Below are positions 22,022 to 31,432 of a stretch of 64,000 nucleotides of DNA, in pieces. Positions within the stretch are counted from its first letter, which is position 1; each line of letters starts with the position of its first letter. Under the pieces are notes generated by a model. That model had not been told where the DNA came from. It was given only the letters and a program-made list of their open reading frames with translations, and did not search any database. Both the position numbers and the translations under genes were made by a program. Source of the DNA: an uncultured beta proteobacterium (GTDB lineage Bacteria > Pseudomonadota > Gammaproteobacteria > Burkholderiales > Burkholderiaceae_C); assembly GCA_903909815.1 (NCBI GenBank), contig CAIVXG010000030.1, positions 28,512 to 92,511 of the forward strand, read 5' to 3'.

Positions 22022-23608
22022 TCAGTTGCCGGCGCGAAGCTTGAACACGGACACCGTTCGCACCAAATCACCGGCCTGGGATTTCAGGCTGTCGGCCGCA
22101 GCCGCCACCTGCTCCACCAGCGCCGCGTTTTGCTGCGTCACCTGGTCCATCTGCGTGATGGCCTCGCCCATTTGCGCCACTCCCAGGCTTTGCTCCTGGC
22201 TGGCCACGCTGATCTGCCCCATGATGTCGGTCACGCCCCTGATGCTGTCCACCACCTCCTGCATGATGCGTCCGGCCATGTCCACCATCTGCGAGCCCTG
22301 ATCCACGCGCTGCACGCTGGCGCTGATCAGGGACTTGATTTCCTTGGCCGCATCGGCCGAGCGGCCCGCCAGGGAGCGCACTTCCGTCGCGACCACGGCA
22401 AAGCCGCGGCCCTGCTCACCCGCACGCGCAGCCTCGACCGCGGCGTTGAGGGCCAGGATATTGGTTTGAAAGGCGATGCCGTCGATGACACCGATGATTT
22501 CTGAGATCTTGTTCGACGCCTGATTGATGCCTTTCATGGTTTCGACCACGTGGGCAACCGCCTCTCCGCCCTTGACCGCCACGGAACTGGCGTTGACGGC
22601 GAGCTGGCTGGCCTGGCGCGCGCTGTCGGCATTTTGTTTGACCTGCGAATCCAGTTCCTCCATCGATGCCGCGGTTTGCTCCAGCGCGCTGGCCTGTTGC
22701 TCCGTGCGCGCCGAAAGATTGTGGTTGCCCTGTGCAATCTGAACGCTGGCCGCGGCCACACTCTGCGCCCCCCGATGCACATCACCCACCACCCGCGACA
22801 AGCTCTCCTGCATGGTCTTGAGTTGGGCCATCATGCTGTGCGCATCACCCGACCTGAGCCGGATGTCAAGGCTCAGATCGCCCTTGGCCACGTTTTGCGC
22901 CAGACGGGTGACATCAGCCGGTTCGGCGCCGAGCTGATCCAGCAGGCGGTGCACGATGACGCGGATCACGAAGAACAACACGATCTGGAGCACGCCCTGC
23001 CCCAGCCACATCCACAGGTTGAACCGGCTGATGGCGTCAAAATCCTCCTTGACGTCGACCGTGATGCTGGTTGCACCGAGCACCGAACCCTCGTCCACAC
23101 CGTGGCAACTCAGGCACCGGGTGGTGCGAAATTCCTTCATGGCGATGAACGGAACAACCGCCCTGAGCGAGGCCTCGCCGTTGCTGCCGCGGTTCAGTTT
23201 GAACTCGGTCTTGGCGCTGGCCAGGACCCTGCGGTCGATTTCGTCCAACGGTTGTTCCTGTGGCAGACCGGCACCAAACTCGTCCACCACACCCTTGCTT
23301 CGCACCACGCGCAGTTCGCTGACCTTGTCGGCAGCACCCATCTTGCGAATGAAGAGCGCCCTTGCCACCGCGTCGCTGATGACGTCTTCGCTTCCCAACT
23401 TGGTGACCATCAAGGTGTTCAGGCCATTGATGGCGCCGTCCGCCACGGCGAGCGTGCGCTGCTCCGCGGAGACAAGTGCGCGCTGTTCAAACTCACCCAG
23501 CAACCATTGCTGCGCGCTCAGAAGAACAAGCAGCAGAAAACCCTGAATGAGCACTTGCAATTTCAATTGCAGACCCGTCCTGGACCAGATTTCGGTGACG
23601 CGGTTCAT
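22022..23608 (-). CDS. Methyl-accepting chemotaxis protein with a c-type haem motif in the periplasmic domain
   Basis: A membrane chemoreceptor of 528 residues. Order: TM1 (about 16-34), a periplasmic sensor domain (about 35-197), TM2 (about 198-219), a HAMP segment (about 222-275) and a cytoplasmic signalling domain with the conserved tip DGIAFQTNILALNAAVEAAR and AGEQGRGFAVVATEVR. The sensor domain contains C165-L-S-C168-H169, the CxxCH signature for covalent haem c, close to the membrane. This suggests haem-based sensing of redox state, oxygen or NO, like the DUF3365/Tll0287-type sensors. It is a single gene with no che genes nearby. The receptor call is firm; haem binding is inferred from the motif. 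Confidence 0.93.
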   Translation of the reverse strand: MNRVTEIWSRTGLQLKLQVLIQGFLLLVLLSAQQWLLGEFEQRALVSAEQRTLAVADGAINGLNTLMVTKLGSEDVISDAVARALFIRKMGAADKVSELRVVRSKGVVDEFGAGLPQEQPLDEIDRRVLASAKTEFKLNRGSNGEASLRAVVPFIAMKEFRTTRCLSCHGVDEGSVLGATSITVDVKEDFDAISRFNLWMWLGQGVLQIVLFFVIRVIVHRLLDQLGAEPADVTRLAQNVAKGDLSLDIRLRSGDAHSMMAQLKTMQESLSRVVGDVHRGAQSVAAASVQIAQGNHNLSARTEQQASALEQTAASMEELDSQVKQNADSARQASQLAVNASSVAVKGGEAVAHVVETMKGINQASNKISEIIGVIDGIAFQTNILALNAAVEAARAGEQGRGFAVVATEVRSLAGRSADAAKEIKSLISASVQRVDQGSQMVDMAGRIMQEVVDSIRGVTDIMGQISVASQEQSLGVAQMGEAITQMDQVTQQNAALVEQVAAAADSLKSQAGDLVRTVSVFKLRAGN

Positions 23609-23688
23609 GTGACACTCTCCAGCGGCGTGCCGCCATTCAAACAGCAGCCAATATATCCTGTGGCCACGCCCAACGTTAGGAGAAGCGT

Positions 23689-25485
23689 TTACGTTCCTTG
23701 ATCCACGTCATTTACCGCAGGGATTGGCGCGACTCCTTGCACCTCCGGGATCGATGCGACCTCTGGCACTTGCGGGACCGACGTGACCACTTGCTCAACC
23801 GCCTCACCAGCCTTGCTGGGGGCCAGCGTGACCGCACGCAGCAACAGGCCGCCGGCCTGACGTTTTTGCTCTCCCAACGCCGGGCGCGGGTTGGTTTTGA
23901 GATAACGGCCTTTCAAGGCTTGCACGGCGACTTCCAGTTCATTCGCGTTCTCGATCTTGCTGCCGTGGCGCTGCAGCACGGCGTGAGCCGTTTCAATCAG
24001 CTTGCTGTTGAGCGTGCTCTCACCCAGGCTAATCAGTCTTTCCACTGCGCCCCTGGGGTCGCCCTTCAGGCTCAAGCCCACGGCCTGTTCGGCCAACTTA
24101 AGAACTTTGCCGTGCGCCGCCCGAACCAACTCGGCATAGGGTTCGTGCACCTGGGCGGCACCGGCGAGGAGTTCGCTCAGCGCGCGATTCGCGCAAAAGC
24201 GCAACGCGATGCTGTCGATGATGGGTTCCATCTCTTCCAATTGAATCGCCTTGTGTGCCAGTTGCGCCAACAGCGCCACCAAGTTGGACCCGGCTTCAAA
24301 ATCGAAATCGGGGTCCCTGACGGTGTTTCCCATGGCTCTGAGTTGATCAAGCGCCTTTGCCAACTGGTGCGCCTGGATCAGCGCCACGGCGTCCACGATG
24401 CTGGACAGTCGTTTGAGCCGCTTCGCCCCTGGGTTGCGCTCCAGCACGCGCGAGAAATCGTCCACGCAGCGCTGCAGGCCCTTGCGATCTCCGCTCTCAA
24501 AGCGTGCGAACGCCAACAGCACCAGCGTCTGGCAGTCAAACATCTTGGAGTCCAGCCCCATACGGGTGGTCTTGTCCAGGATTTTTTCGGCCTCGATCCG
24601 GTCCCCCGAGTAATAGGTCATCAGCCCCAGGTTCTGCATGCGGCTGACCGACGCTGGAGTGAGGTCGCAAGCCATCTTGTAGTTGTCCAGGGCGCGGTCG
24701 AATCGCCCCATTTCAAACTGCGCTCTGCCCTGCACCTCGTAGGCGTCGACGTAGTTCGGATCTTCGGCAATCAGCATCGCCAGGCTGCTGCTGGCCTCCT
24801 GCGTCTGGCCCGCGTCCAGCATGGATCGGGCCACGCCCAGTTTGGCCCAGGGCAGCGTGTTTGCCGCCACCACCGCTTCATATAGCCGCTGCGCCTGCGC
24901 ATACTTTCCAGTGCGCAACATCAGTTCCGCCCCGACCCGCGCTGCATAAAGCCAGAACAGGCCGCGCGATTCGAAGCGCTGCAGGCACAGGTCCGCGGCG
25001 CGATCAAATTCCTCGGCTTCAATCGCCGAGAAGATTTCCTGCAGGGACACCTTGCGCTTGCGCGCAGCGCGCAGTCGCTCGCCCAATTGCGCCGCCGAAT
25101 GCGGTTTGAGCAGATAGCCGTCCAGCGCAGACTCGGCCGCTTCCGCCACCTTGCCATAGGTGGCCTCGCCCGTGACCATGATGAAAATGGTGGAAAAGGG
25201 CAGCAATTGATTGCGCCGCAAATCATCCAGCAGCACCTGGCCCGTGCTCACCCGGTCGTTTTCGAAATGCAGCTCACATAGCACCACATCAAACACCCGG
25301 TATTCGAGCTGGCGCCGCGCATCGGCCAGGCGGCTGCACTGCACCACCGTACGCACCCCGAAGTCGCGCATCTGATCCACCAGAATCGCGCGCGAGGTAG
25401 GGTTGCCATCGACCACCAGGGCCATGGATATCGACAGGTCGTCCTCGGCTTCAGCCACCATCGTCCCCTGGAACGATGAGCCCAA
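23689..25485 (-). CDS. Response-regulator-like protein with degenerate REC domain and TPR repeats
   Basis: This 598-residue protein has an N-terminal receiver-like domain (about 20-140) and a long TPR array (about 150-560). In the REC part, VVLCELHFEND places Glu71 where the phosphorylated Asp should be, while MVTGE (switch Thr) and LLKPH (conserved Lys) remain. Only one Asp is visible in the N-terminal acidic pocket (VVDGN). It is therefore probably a pseudo-receiver or locked in an active-like state. The TPR part includes GKYAQAQRLYEAVVAANT, YVDAYEVQGRAQFEMGRFDRALDNYKMA and others. Start choice is uncertain: ATGs at residues 9 and 21 are also possible. Output is presumably protein-protein interaction; no partner is evident. 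Confidence 0.82.
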   Translation of the reverse strand: MGSSFQGTMVAEAEDDLSISMALVVDGNPTSRAILVDQMRDFGVRTVVQCSRLADARRQLEYRVFDVVLCELHFENDRVSTGQVLLDDLRRNQLLPFSTIFIMVTGEATYGKVAEAAESALDGYLLKPHSAAQLGERLRAARKRKVSLQEIFSAIEAEEFDRAADLCLQRFESRGLFWLYAARVGAELMLRTGKYAQAQRLYEAVVAANTLPWAKLGVARSMLDAGQTQEASSSLAMLIAEDPNYVDAYEVQGRAQFEMGRFDRALDNYKMACDLTPASVSRMQNLGLMTYYSGDRIEAEKILDKTTRMGLDSKMFDCQTLVLLAFARFESGDRKGLQRCVDDFSRVLERNPGAKRLKRLSSIVDAVALIQAHQLAKALDQLRAMGNTVRDPDFDFEAGSNLVALLAQLAHKAIQLEEMEPIIDSIALRFCANRALSELLAGAAQVHEPYAELVRAAHGKVLKLAEQAVGLSLKGDPRGAVERLISLGESTLNSKLIETAHAVLQRHGSKIENANELEVAVQALKGRYLKTNPRPALGEQKRQAGGLLLRAVTLAPSKAGEAVEQVVTSVPQVPEVASIPEVQGVAPIPAVNDVDQGT

Positions 25486-25594
25486 AAGCCCGCAAACAAC
25501 GCCACGAGGTTTTATTCAGTTCTTGCACGCGGGCGATTATGACCGCACAAGCGCCGGCCGCGCATACTGATGCTGCTGCTGCGCTACGTCATAA

Positions 25595-25610
25595 TTGACG
25601 TTTACGTCAA
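25595..25610. promoter_or_regulatory. Putative operator palindrome upstream of the SDR gene
   Basis: A perfect 6-4-6 inverted repeat, TTGACG TTTA CGTCAA, followed at once by another CGTCAA half-site, lies 37 bases before the dehydrogenase ATG. It resembles operators described for MerR-family LiuR-type regulators of acyl-CoA and branched-chain catabolism in proteobacteria. No such regulator gene is in the window, so the assignment is inference. Confidence 0.55.
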
Positions 25611-25646
25611 CGTCAATTCAACTTCAACCCGATTCAGGAGCACTGC

Positions 25647-26405
25647 ATGGACATCGCAGGAAAAGTATTCATCGTCACCGGCGGCGCTTCGGGCCTGGGT
25701 GAAGGTACGGCGCGCATGCTTGCTGCCAATGGCGCCACCGTCGTCATCGCCGACATGCAGACGGACAAGGGGGAAGCGGTGGCCAAGGAGATCGGTGGCG
25801 CCTTCGTGCGCTGCGACGTGAGCCAGGAGGCCGATGGCCAGACGGTGGTGGCGAAAGCCCTGTCCCTGGGCAAGCTCATGGGACTGGTGAACTGCGCCGG
25901 CATCGCGCCCGCCGAAAAGACGGTGGGAAAGAATGGCGCGCACTCACTTAGCGCTTTCATCAAGACCATCACGGTGAACCTGATCGGCAGCTTCAACATG
26001 ATCCGGCTTGCAGCCGAGGCCATGAGCAAGAACGAACCTGAAGCCACGGGCGAGCGCGGCGTCATGATTTCCACCGCCTCGGTTGCCGCCTATGACGGGC
26101 AGATCGGACAAGCGGCCTACAGCGCCTCCAAGGGCGGCGTGGTGGGAATGACGCTGCCGATTGCGCGCGACCTGGCGCGCAGCGGCATTCGCAACATGAC
26201 GATTGCCCCGGGCATCTTCGGCACGCCCATGTTGTTCGGCATGCCCCAGGAAGTGCAGGACGCGCTCGCCGCCAGTGTGCCCTTCCCTTCGCGTTTGGGC
26301 ACGCCCAACGACTACGCCAAACTGGCCAAACACATCATCGAGAACGACATGCTCAACGGCGAAGTGATCCGCCTGGACGGCGCCATTCGTCTGGCGCCGC
26401 GCTAG
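25647..26405 (+). CDS. SDR-family 3-hydroxyacyl-CoA dehydrogenase (HSD10-like)
   Basis: A short-chain dehydrogenase of 252 residues that resembles type-2 3-hydroxyacyl-CoA dehydrogenases, which act on short or branched hydroxyacyl-CoA in fatty and branched-chain acid breakdown. Seen: the NAD-binding [14 protein letters not shown] near the N terminus, [10 protein letters not shown], the catalytic Ser in [14 protein letters not shown], and YSASKGG carrying the Tyr-x-x-x-Lys pair. The [12 protein letters not shown] segment fits the HSD10-type substrate loop. A clear GGAG ribosome binding site precedes the ATG, and a palindromic operator lies just upstream. The gamma-glutamyltransferase gene follows after 9 bases, so the two may share a transcript though their functions are not obviously linked. 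Confidence 0.86.
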   Translation: MDIAGKVFIVTGGASGLGEGTARMLAANGATVVIADMQTDKGEAVAKEIGGAFVRCDVSQEADGQTVVAKALSLGKLMGLVNCAGIAPAEKTVGKNGAHSLSAFIKTITVNLIGSFNMIRLAAEAMSKNEPEATGERGVMISTASVAAYDGQIGQAAYSASKGGVVGMTLPIARDLARSGIRNMTIAPGIFGTPMLFGMPQEVQDALAASVPFPSRLGTPNDYAKLAKHIIENDMLNGEVIRLDGAIRLAPR

Positions 26406-26414
26406 GCCCACGCC

Positions 26415-28256
26415 GTGCACCATTTTCAAGCGCCAGCGTCTATATTCCCCAGGCTGCGCCGCGCACTGCTGTGCGCCACCGTCTTTGCCGTCAGCGGCTT
26501 CGCCAGCGCTCAGGCCCTGGGCGCTGGCGAAGCACCCCTGCAATCGGAACCCGCGTCCGGCCTGACTCGCAAACCCGGCTGGACGACGCAGCGCTTTGCC
26601 GTGGCGGCGGCGAATCCGCTTGCAACGGAGGCGGGCCATCAGATACTCAACGCCGGTGGCAGCGCGGTGGACGCAGCGGTCGCGGTGCAGATGGTGCTGA
26701 ATCTGGTGGAACCCCAGTCCAGCGGCATTGGTGGCGGCGCCTTCATGCTGCACTACGATGGAGCACAGGTGCAGGCCTTTGACGGAAGGGAGACGGCGCC
26801 GGCCGCGGACGATGAAAAGCTCTTCCTCGGTGCCGACGGCCAGCCAATGGCCTTCTTCGACGCAGTCGTCGGCGGGCGCGCCGTGGGCGTGCCGGGCGTG
26901 CTGCGCATGTTGGAGTTGGCACATCAGCAACATGGCCGGCTGCCCTGGGCGCTGTTGTTCACGCCAGCAATCAAGCTGGCAGAACAGGGTTTCGCCATCA
27001 GCCCGCGCCTGCACTCGCAACTCGTGGAAGATCCCTATCTCAAGCACGATCCCATCGCAGCCGCCTACTTCTACCAGACCGACGGCACACCGCATACGGT
27101 GGGCTTCGTGCTGCGCAACCCGGCCCTGGCGCGCGTCTTCAAACTCATCGCCGCCCAGGGTTCCGCCGCGCTGTATCAGGGCGAAGTGGCGCAGGCGATG
27201 GTGGACAAGGTGCGCCAGCATCCAACGAACCTAGGGCGGTTGTCGATGGACGATTTGGCGCACTACCGGGCAAAGGTCCGCGCGCCGCTGTGCTACGACT
27301 ACCGCGCGCGGGGCAAAGACTACCGCGTCTGCGGCTTTCCACCGCCGGGTTCTGGCACGATCGCCATCGGGCAGATTCTGGGGATGGTGCAAAGCCCGAC
27401 TCTCTTGCCTGGAACCTTGGCCCAGGGTTTGCCCTCACCTGAGTTCTTGCACCTTTATAGCGAGGCTTCGCGCCTGGCCTTCGCCGACCGCGCACAGTAC
27501 GTCGCCGACCCGGACTTTGTGAGCGCACCCGGCGGTGACTGGATGAGCCTGCTGGCACCAGACTATCTGGCGCTGCGCGCCAAGCTGATCGACGCCTCCG
27601 ACCAAGGTCAGCGCATGCGAGAAGCCCCGGCGGGACGACCTGGTGCGCAGCGTGTGAGTTATGCCCCCATGCCAGATCAAACCGAGCACGGCACTTCACA
27701 CATATCCATCGTCGACTCCTGGGGCCATGCCCTGGCCATGACCACGACCGTGGAGCACATGTTTGGTTCGCGCCAGATGGTGCAGGGTTTTTTGCTCAAC
27801 AACGAGCTCACCGACTTCAGCTTCAGCCCCACCGATGCCCAGGGTCGCCCCGTGGCGAATCGCGTGCAGCCGGGCAAACGACCGCGCTCCTCCATGGCAC
27901 CCACGCTGGTGTTCGAAAAGGCCGCAGACGGCTCCCTGGGGCCCTTGGTGCTCAGTGGCGGCAGTCCCGGTGGCGCACTCATCATCCATTTCGTCGCCAA
28001 GACGCTTTACGCCACCTTGAACTGGCGATTGAACGCGCAGCAGGCGATTGATCTGCCCAACTTCGGCTCTTTGGGTGGGCCGATTCTGTTGGAACAAGCG
28101 CGATTCCCGTCAGCCACCGTGAATGCGCTCAAGGCCCGTGGCCACACCGTGCAGGAGACCGAGCTCACCAGCGGCGTACAAGTGATCCAGAAGACTGCCG
28201 CGGGCTATTTTGGTGGTGCCGATCCGCGGCGTGAAGGCGTGGTTCGGGGCGATTGA
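26415..28256 (+). CDS. ggt: Gamma-glutamyltransferase (glutathione hydrolase)
   Basis: An N-terminal nucleophile enzyme that cleaves gamma-glutamyl bonds of glutathione in the periplasm. The 613-residue precursor has a signal peptide (hydrophobic ALLCATVFAVSGFASAQA, residues about 16-33), the large subunit with AAVAVQMVLNLVEPQSSGIGGG, and the autocleavage site at the Thr in TEHGTSHISIVD (about residue 425), which becomes the catalytic Thr of the small subunit. The oxyanion-loop region LSGGSPGG is present. It starts with GTG, 9 bases after the SDR stop, and ends 18 bases before the next gene. Confidence 0.94.
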   Translation: MHHFQAPASIFPRLRRALLCATVFAVSGFASAQALGAGEAPLQSEPASGLTRKPGWTTQRFAVAAANPLATEAGHQILNAGGSAVDAAVAVQMVLNLVEPQSSGIGGGAFMLHYDGAQVQAFDGRETAPAADDEKLFLGADGQPMAFFDAVVGGRAVGVPGVLRMLELAHQQHGRLPWALLFTPAIKLAEQGFAISPRLHSQLVEDPYLKHDPIAAAYFYQTDGTPHTVGFVLRNPALARVFKLIAAQGSAALYQGEVAQAMVDKVRQHPTNLGRLSMDDLAHYRAKVRAPLCYDYRARGKDYRVCGFPPPGSGTIAIGQILGMVQSPTLLPGTLAQGLPSPEFLHLYSEASRLAFADRAQYVADPDFVSAPGGDWMSLLAPDYLALRAKLIDASDQGQRMREAPAGRPGAQRVSYAPMPDQTEHGTSHISIVDSWGHALAMTTTVEHMFGSRQMVQGFLLNNELTDFSFSPTDAQGRPVANRVQPGKRPRSSMAPTLVFEKAADGSLGPLVLSGGSPGGALIIHFVAKTLYATLNWRLNAQQAIDLPNFGSLGGPILLEQARFPSATVNALKARGHTVQETELTSGVQVIQKTAAGYFGGADPRREGVVRGD

Positions 28257-28274
28257 TCGGTTACGCTTGGGCAC

Positions 28275-29513
28275 ATGACGCTCAGCTATATCTGGTCCGG
28301 ATTTTTTCTTGTCGGCATCGCCGCAGCGCTGGCGCAGTGGCTGTTTCTGGGCGATGTGGAAGTTTTCAAGCGCATCGTTGACGGCACATTCCTCTCCGCC
28401 AAATCGGCAGTGATGGACGTGGCATTACCGCTCGCTGGCGTAATGACCTTTTGGCTGGGACTGTTGCGCGTGGGCGAAAAGGCCGGTGCCATCGACTGGC
28501 TGGCACGCATGATTGCACCGTTCTTTTCGCGCATCTTCCCCGAGGTGCCCAAAGGCCATCCGGCCACGGGCCACATGGTGATGAACTTCTCGGCCAATCT
28601 GCTCGGGCTGGATAACGCGGCCACGCCGTTTGGCCTGAAGAGCATGGAAGCGCTGCAGAGCCTGAACCCCAACCCGGATGAAGCCAGCAACGCGCAGATC
28701 ATGTTCCTGGTGCTGCACACCTCGGGCATGACGCTGATTCCCATCTCCATCATGGCGCAGCGCGCGGTGCTCGGAGCCCACGATCCGTCCGACGTGTTCC
28801 TGCCGCTGCTGATTGCCACCTACGTGGCCAGCCTGACTGCGCTGGTGAGCGTGTCCATCAAGCAGGGCATCCCGCTCTTTGATCGCGTGTTGCTGGGTTG
28901 GCTGGGTGGCATATCCTTGGCCATTGGCGCCATGGTCTGGTATATGTCCAGCTTCATGAGCCGCAGCGAGATCGAGCTGTTTTCCAAGATCGCGAGCAAT
29001 GGGGTGTTGCTCGCGATCATTGCCGCCTTTTTGATCGGCGCGATGCGCAGACGGGTGAACATCTTTGACGCCTTTGTCGAGGGCGCCAAGGGTGGCATAC
29101 AAACCGCCCTCACCATCATTCCCTACCTTGTGGGCATGCTGGTCGCGATCAGCGTCCTGCGCAATTCCGGCGTGCTCGGTTTTATTGTGAGCGGCCTCAC
29201 CTGGCTGTTCACGCAACTCGGTTTCAACACCGAATTTGTTCCGGCATTGCCGACCGCGTTGATGAAACCCATCAGCGGCAGCGGCGCGCGCGCCATGATG
29301 ATCGACGCCATGCAGACCTATGGCGCCGACTCGTTTGTGGGCCGCCTGGCCTGCGTGTTCCAGGGTTCGACCGACACCACGTTCTACATCGTCGCGTTGT
29401 ACTTCGGCTCGGTTGGCATCAAGCGCCCACGCTATGCCATCGGCTACGGTTTGCTGACCGACTTTGCCGGTGTGGCGGCATCGGTGGGCGTGGCCTACCT
29501 GTTCTTCCACTGA
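28275..29513 (+). CDS. SpmA-SpmB fusion, nucleoside-recognition (Gate) domain membrane protein
   Basis: A polytopic membrane protein of 412 residues whose two halves match SpmA (about 1-190, with SANLLGLDNAATPFGLKSME and HTSGMTLIPISI) and SpmB (about 230-412, with LVGMLVAISVLRNSGVLG and FQGSTDTTFYIVALYFGSVG). In spore formers these are separate spore maturation proteins; in non-spore-forming proteobacteria the fused form is common and its transport role is unsettled. About ten hydrophobic segments are visible. It lies 18 bases after ggt. Confidence 0.9.
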   Translation: MTLSYIWSGFFLVGIAAALAQWLFLGDVEVFKRIVDGTFLSAKSAVMDVALPLAGVMTFWLGLLRVGEKAGAIDWLARMIAPFFSRIFPEVPKGHPATGHMVMNFSANLLGLDNAATPFGLKSMEALQSLNPNPDEASNAQIMFLVLHTSGMTLIPISIMAQRAVLGAHDPSDVFLPLLIATYVASLTALVSVSIKQGIPLFDRVLLGWLGGISLAIGAMVWYMSSFMSRSEIELFSKIASNGVLLAIIAAFLIGAMRRRVNIFDAFVEGAKGGIQTALTIIPYLVGMLVAISVLRNSGVLGFIVSGLTWLFTQLGFNTEFVPALPTALMKPISGSGARAMMIDAMQTYGADSFVGRLACVFQGSTDTTFYIVALYFGSVGIKRPRYAIGYGLLTDFAGVAASVGVAYLFFH

Positions 29514-29526
29514 GCTAGCGCCGTCC

Positions 29527-29820
29527 CGTCATGGCGATTGCCGCGTCGCTTTCGCTTCTCGCAATGACGGCGCGGCAATCCACGATGGATATCCGCAGAA
29601 GCAGTCATGGATTGCCACGGCCCTTCGGGCCTCTCCATGAACCGCCCAGAAAATCGACGATAAAGCCAGCCGTCATTGCGAGCGCAGCGCGGCAATCCAT
29701 GCGGGCAAACCTGTGCTGCTCGTGGATTGCCACGTCGCTGAAGCTCCTCGCAATGACGAATCCTGGGGTTCATGGTCCGTGTGCAGTATCGGCCGGATAC
29801 GAGGGCCTCGCAATGACAAG
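29527..29820. repeat. REP-like repeat block between the SpmAB and ntrC genes
   Basis: The 317-base gap between two convergent genes consists largely of REP-like units of the GTCATTGCGAG / GGCAATCCA family in alternating orientation: inverted near 29535-29570, forward near 29672-29700, inverted near 29723-29758, and a partial copy near 29808. Paired opposite units can fold into long hairpins and may act as a bidirectional transcription end. I see no gene in this gap. Confidence 0.85.
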
Positions 29821-29830
29821 GTCAATGCGC

Positions 29831-31393
29831 TCAATCGATGCCGAGCTCCTGAATCTTGCGCGTGATGGTGTTGCGGCCGATTCCCAGCTTGTGCGCGGCC
29901 TCGATGCGCCGCCCCTTGGTGTGCAGCAGCGCGACACGGATCAGACGCGACTCAAACTGCTTCGTCAATACATCCCAGATGTCAGTGCGGCCCGCCTCCA
30001 GCAGCGCCTGCGCGCACAGCGCCATGTCCATTTCCCAGGCCGCGCTGGCGTGGACCTCGACCCCGAGCCGCGGGGCTTGGTCTTCAATCGACAACAAAGG
30101 CGCCCGCGATTCGGCCGTGTGCGCAAGATCAGGCTGCGCCGATGCCGTGGCAGCCGCAACGCCAATCAAATGTTCCGAAGCCGGCACTGCCACGGTCGCC
30201 GGCACCGCCCGCTCCGCCACAGCCAGCACTTCGGGTGGCAGATCCTTGGCCTCGATCACCTGGGCCGGCGCCATCACCGTGAGCCAGTGGCAGATGTTTT
30301 CCAACTGGCGCACGTTGCCGGGAAAAGCGAACTGACTCAGGCGCGCCAGCGCAGCGTCGGCAATGCGTTTGGGTTCAACCCCGAGTTGCAGCGCACTGGC
30401 GCGCAGGAAGTGCCGCGTCAGCATGGGGATGTCTTCGCGCCGCTCGCGCAGCGCCGGCAGCCGCAACCGGATCACGTTCAGGCGGTGAAACAGGTCTTCG
30501 CGAAACACCCCTTCCTTCACGCGCTGCTCCAGGTCCTGGTGCGTGGCAGCGATCACGCGCACATTGGTCTTGACGGCCGAGTGCCCACCGACGCGATAGA
30601 AGTGGCCATCGCTGAGCACGCGCAGCAAACGGGTCTGCAGGTCGAATGGCATGTCGCCGATCTCGTCCAGGAACAGCGTGCCGCCATCGGCCTGCTCGAA
30701 ACGCCCCCGACGCATGGTCTGCGCGCCGGTGAAGGCGCCGCGCTCATGGCCAAACAGCTCGGATTCCAGCAGGTCCTTGGGGATTGCCGCGGTGTTGATC
30801 GCGACAAACGGACCGTTGCTGCCGGCATCGCCACGCGGCGAATGCTTGTGCAGGGCCCGCGCCACAAGTTCCTTGCCGGTGCCGGATTCGCCCGTGATCA
30901 TCACCGTCACATTGCTCTGACTCAAACGGCCGATGGCGCGGAAAACGTCCTGCATGGCGCTCGCCTGACCCAGCATCTCGGGCGCTGCAGCGAGTTGCTC
31001 CTGCGTCACTTCTTCGCGCTGGCTTTCCTGCACAGCGCGACGAATCAGTTCCACCGCCTTGGGCACGTCAAAGGGCTTGGGCAGGTACTCGAAGGCGCCG
31101 CCCTGAAAGGCCGACACGGCGCTCTCCAGATCCGAGAACGCCGTCATGATGATGACCGGCAGGCTGGGCAGCTTCTCCTTGACCTTGGCCAGCAGATCCA
31201 GGCCGGAACCGCCCGGCATGCGGATGTCGCTCACCAGGATTTGGGGGCCGTCCTCAGGTGCTGCCTTCTCCAGTGCCGCCAGCACTTCGCGCGGATTGGT
31301 GAAGCTGCGACTGGGCAGGTTTTCGCGCAGCAGCGCTTTTTCCAGGACGAAGCGTATGGACTGGTCATCGTCTACGATCCAAATCGGCTTCAT
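29831..31393 (-). CDS. ntrC: Nitrogen regulation response regulator NtrC
   Basis: A sigma-54 enhancer-binding activator of nitrogen assimilation genes. The receiver domain (residues 1-125) has D8-D9-D10, phosphoacceptor Asp56 in VSDIRMPGG and the KPFD lysine. The AAA+ domain (about 150-390) shows GESGTGKE (Walker A), the sigma-54-contacting GAFTGA loop and GGTLFLDEIGDM (Walker B). The C-terminal Fis-type helix-turn-helix is AAHKLGIGRNTITRKIQEL. Length is 520 residues. It is encoded after ntrB on the same strand, with REP-like repeats behind it. The glnA promoter in this window carries suitable binding sites. Confidence 0.97.
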   Translation of the reverse strand: MKPIWIVDDDQSIRFVLEKALLRENLPSRSFTNPREVLAALEKAAPEDGPQILVSDIRMPGGSGLDLLAKVKEKLPSLPVIIMTAFSDLESAVSAFQGGAFEYLPKPFDVPKAVELIRRAVQESQREEVTQEQLAAAPEMLGQASAMQDVFRAIGRLSQSNVTVMITGESGTGKELVARALHKHSPRGDAGSNGPFVAINTAAIPKDLLESELFGHERGAFTGAQTMRRGRFEQADGGTLFLDEIGDMPFDLQTRLLRVLSDGHFYRVGGHSAVKTNVRVIAATHQDLEQRVKEGVFREDLFHRLNVIRLRLPALRERREDIPMLTRHFLRASALQLGVEPKRIADAALARLSQFAFPGNVRQLENICHWLTVMAPAQVIEAKDLPPEVLAVAERAVPATVAVPASEHLIGVAAATASAQPDLAHTAESRAPLLSIEDQAPRLGVEVHASAAWEMDMALCAQALLEAGRTDIWDVLTKQFESRLIRVALLHTKGRRIEAAHKLGIGRNTITRKIQELGID

Positions 31394-31432
31394 GGTGTTG
31401 CCTTCCCCAGGTCAATATATTTTTTACAATTT

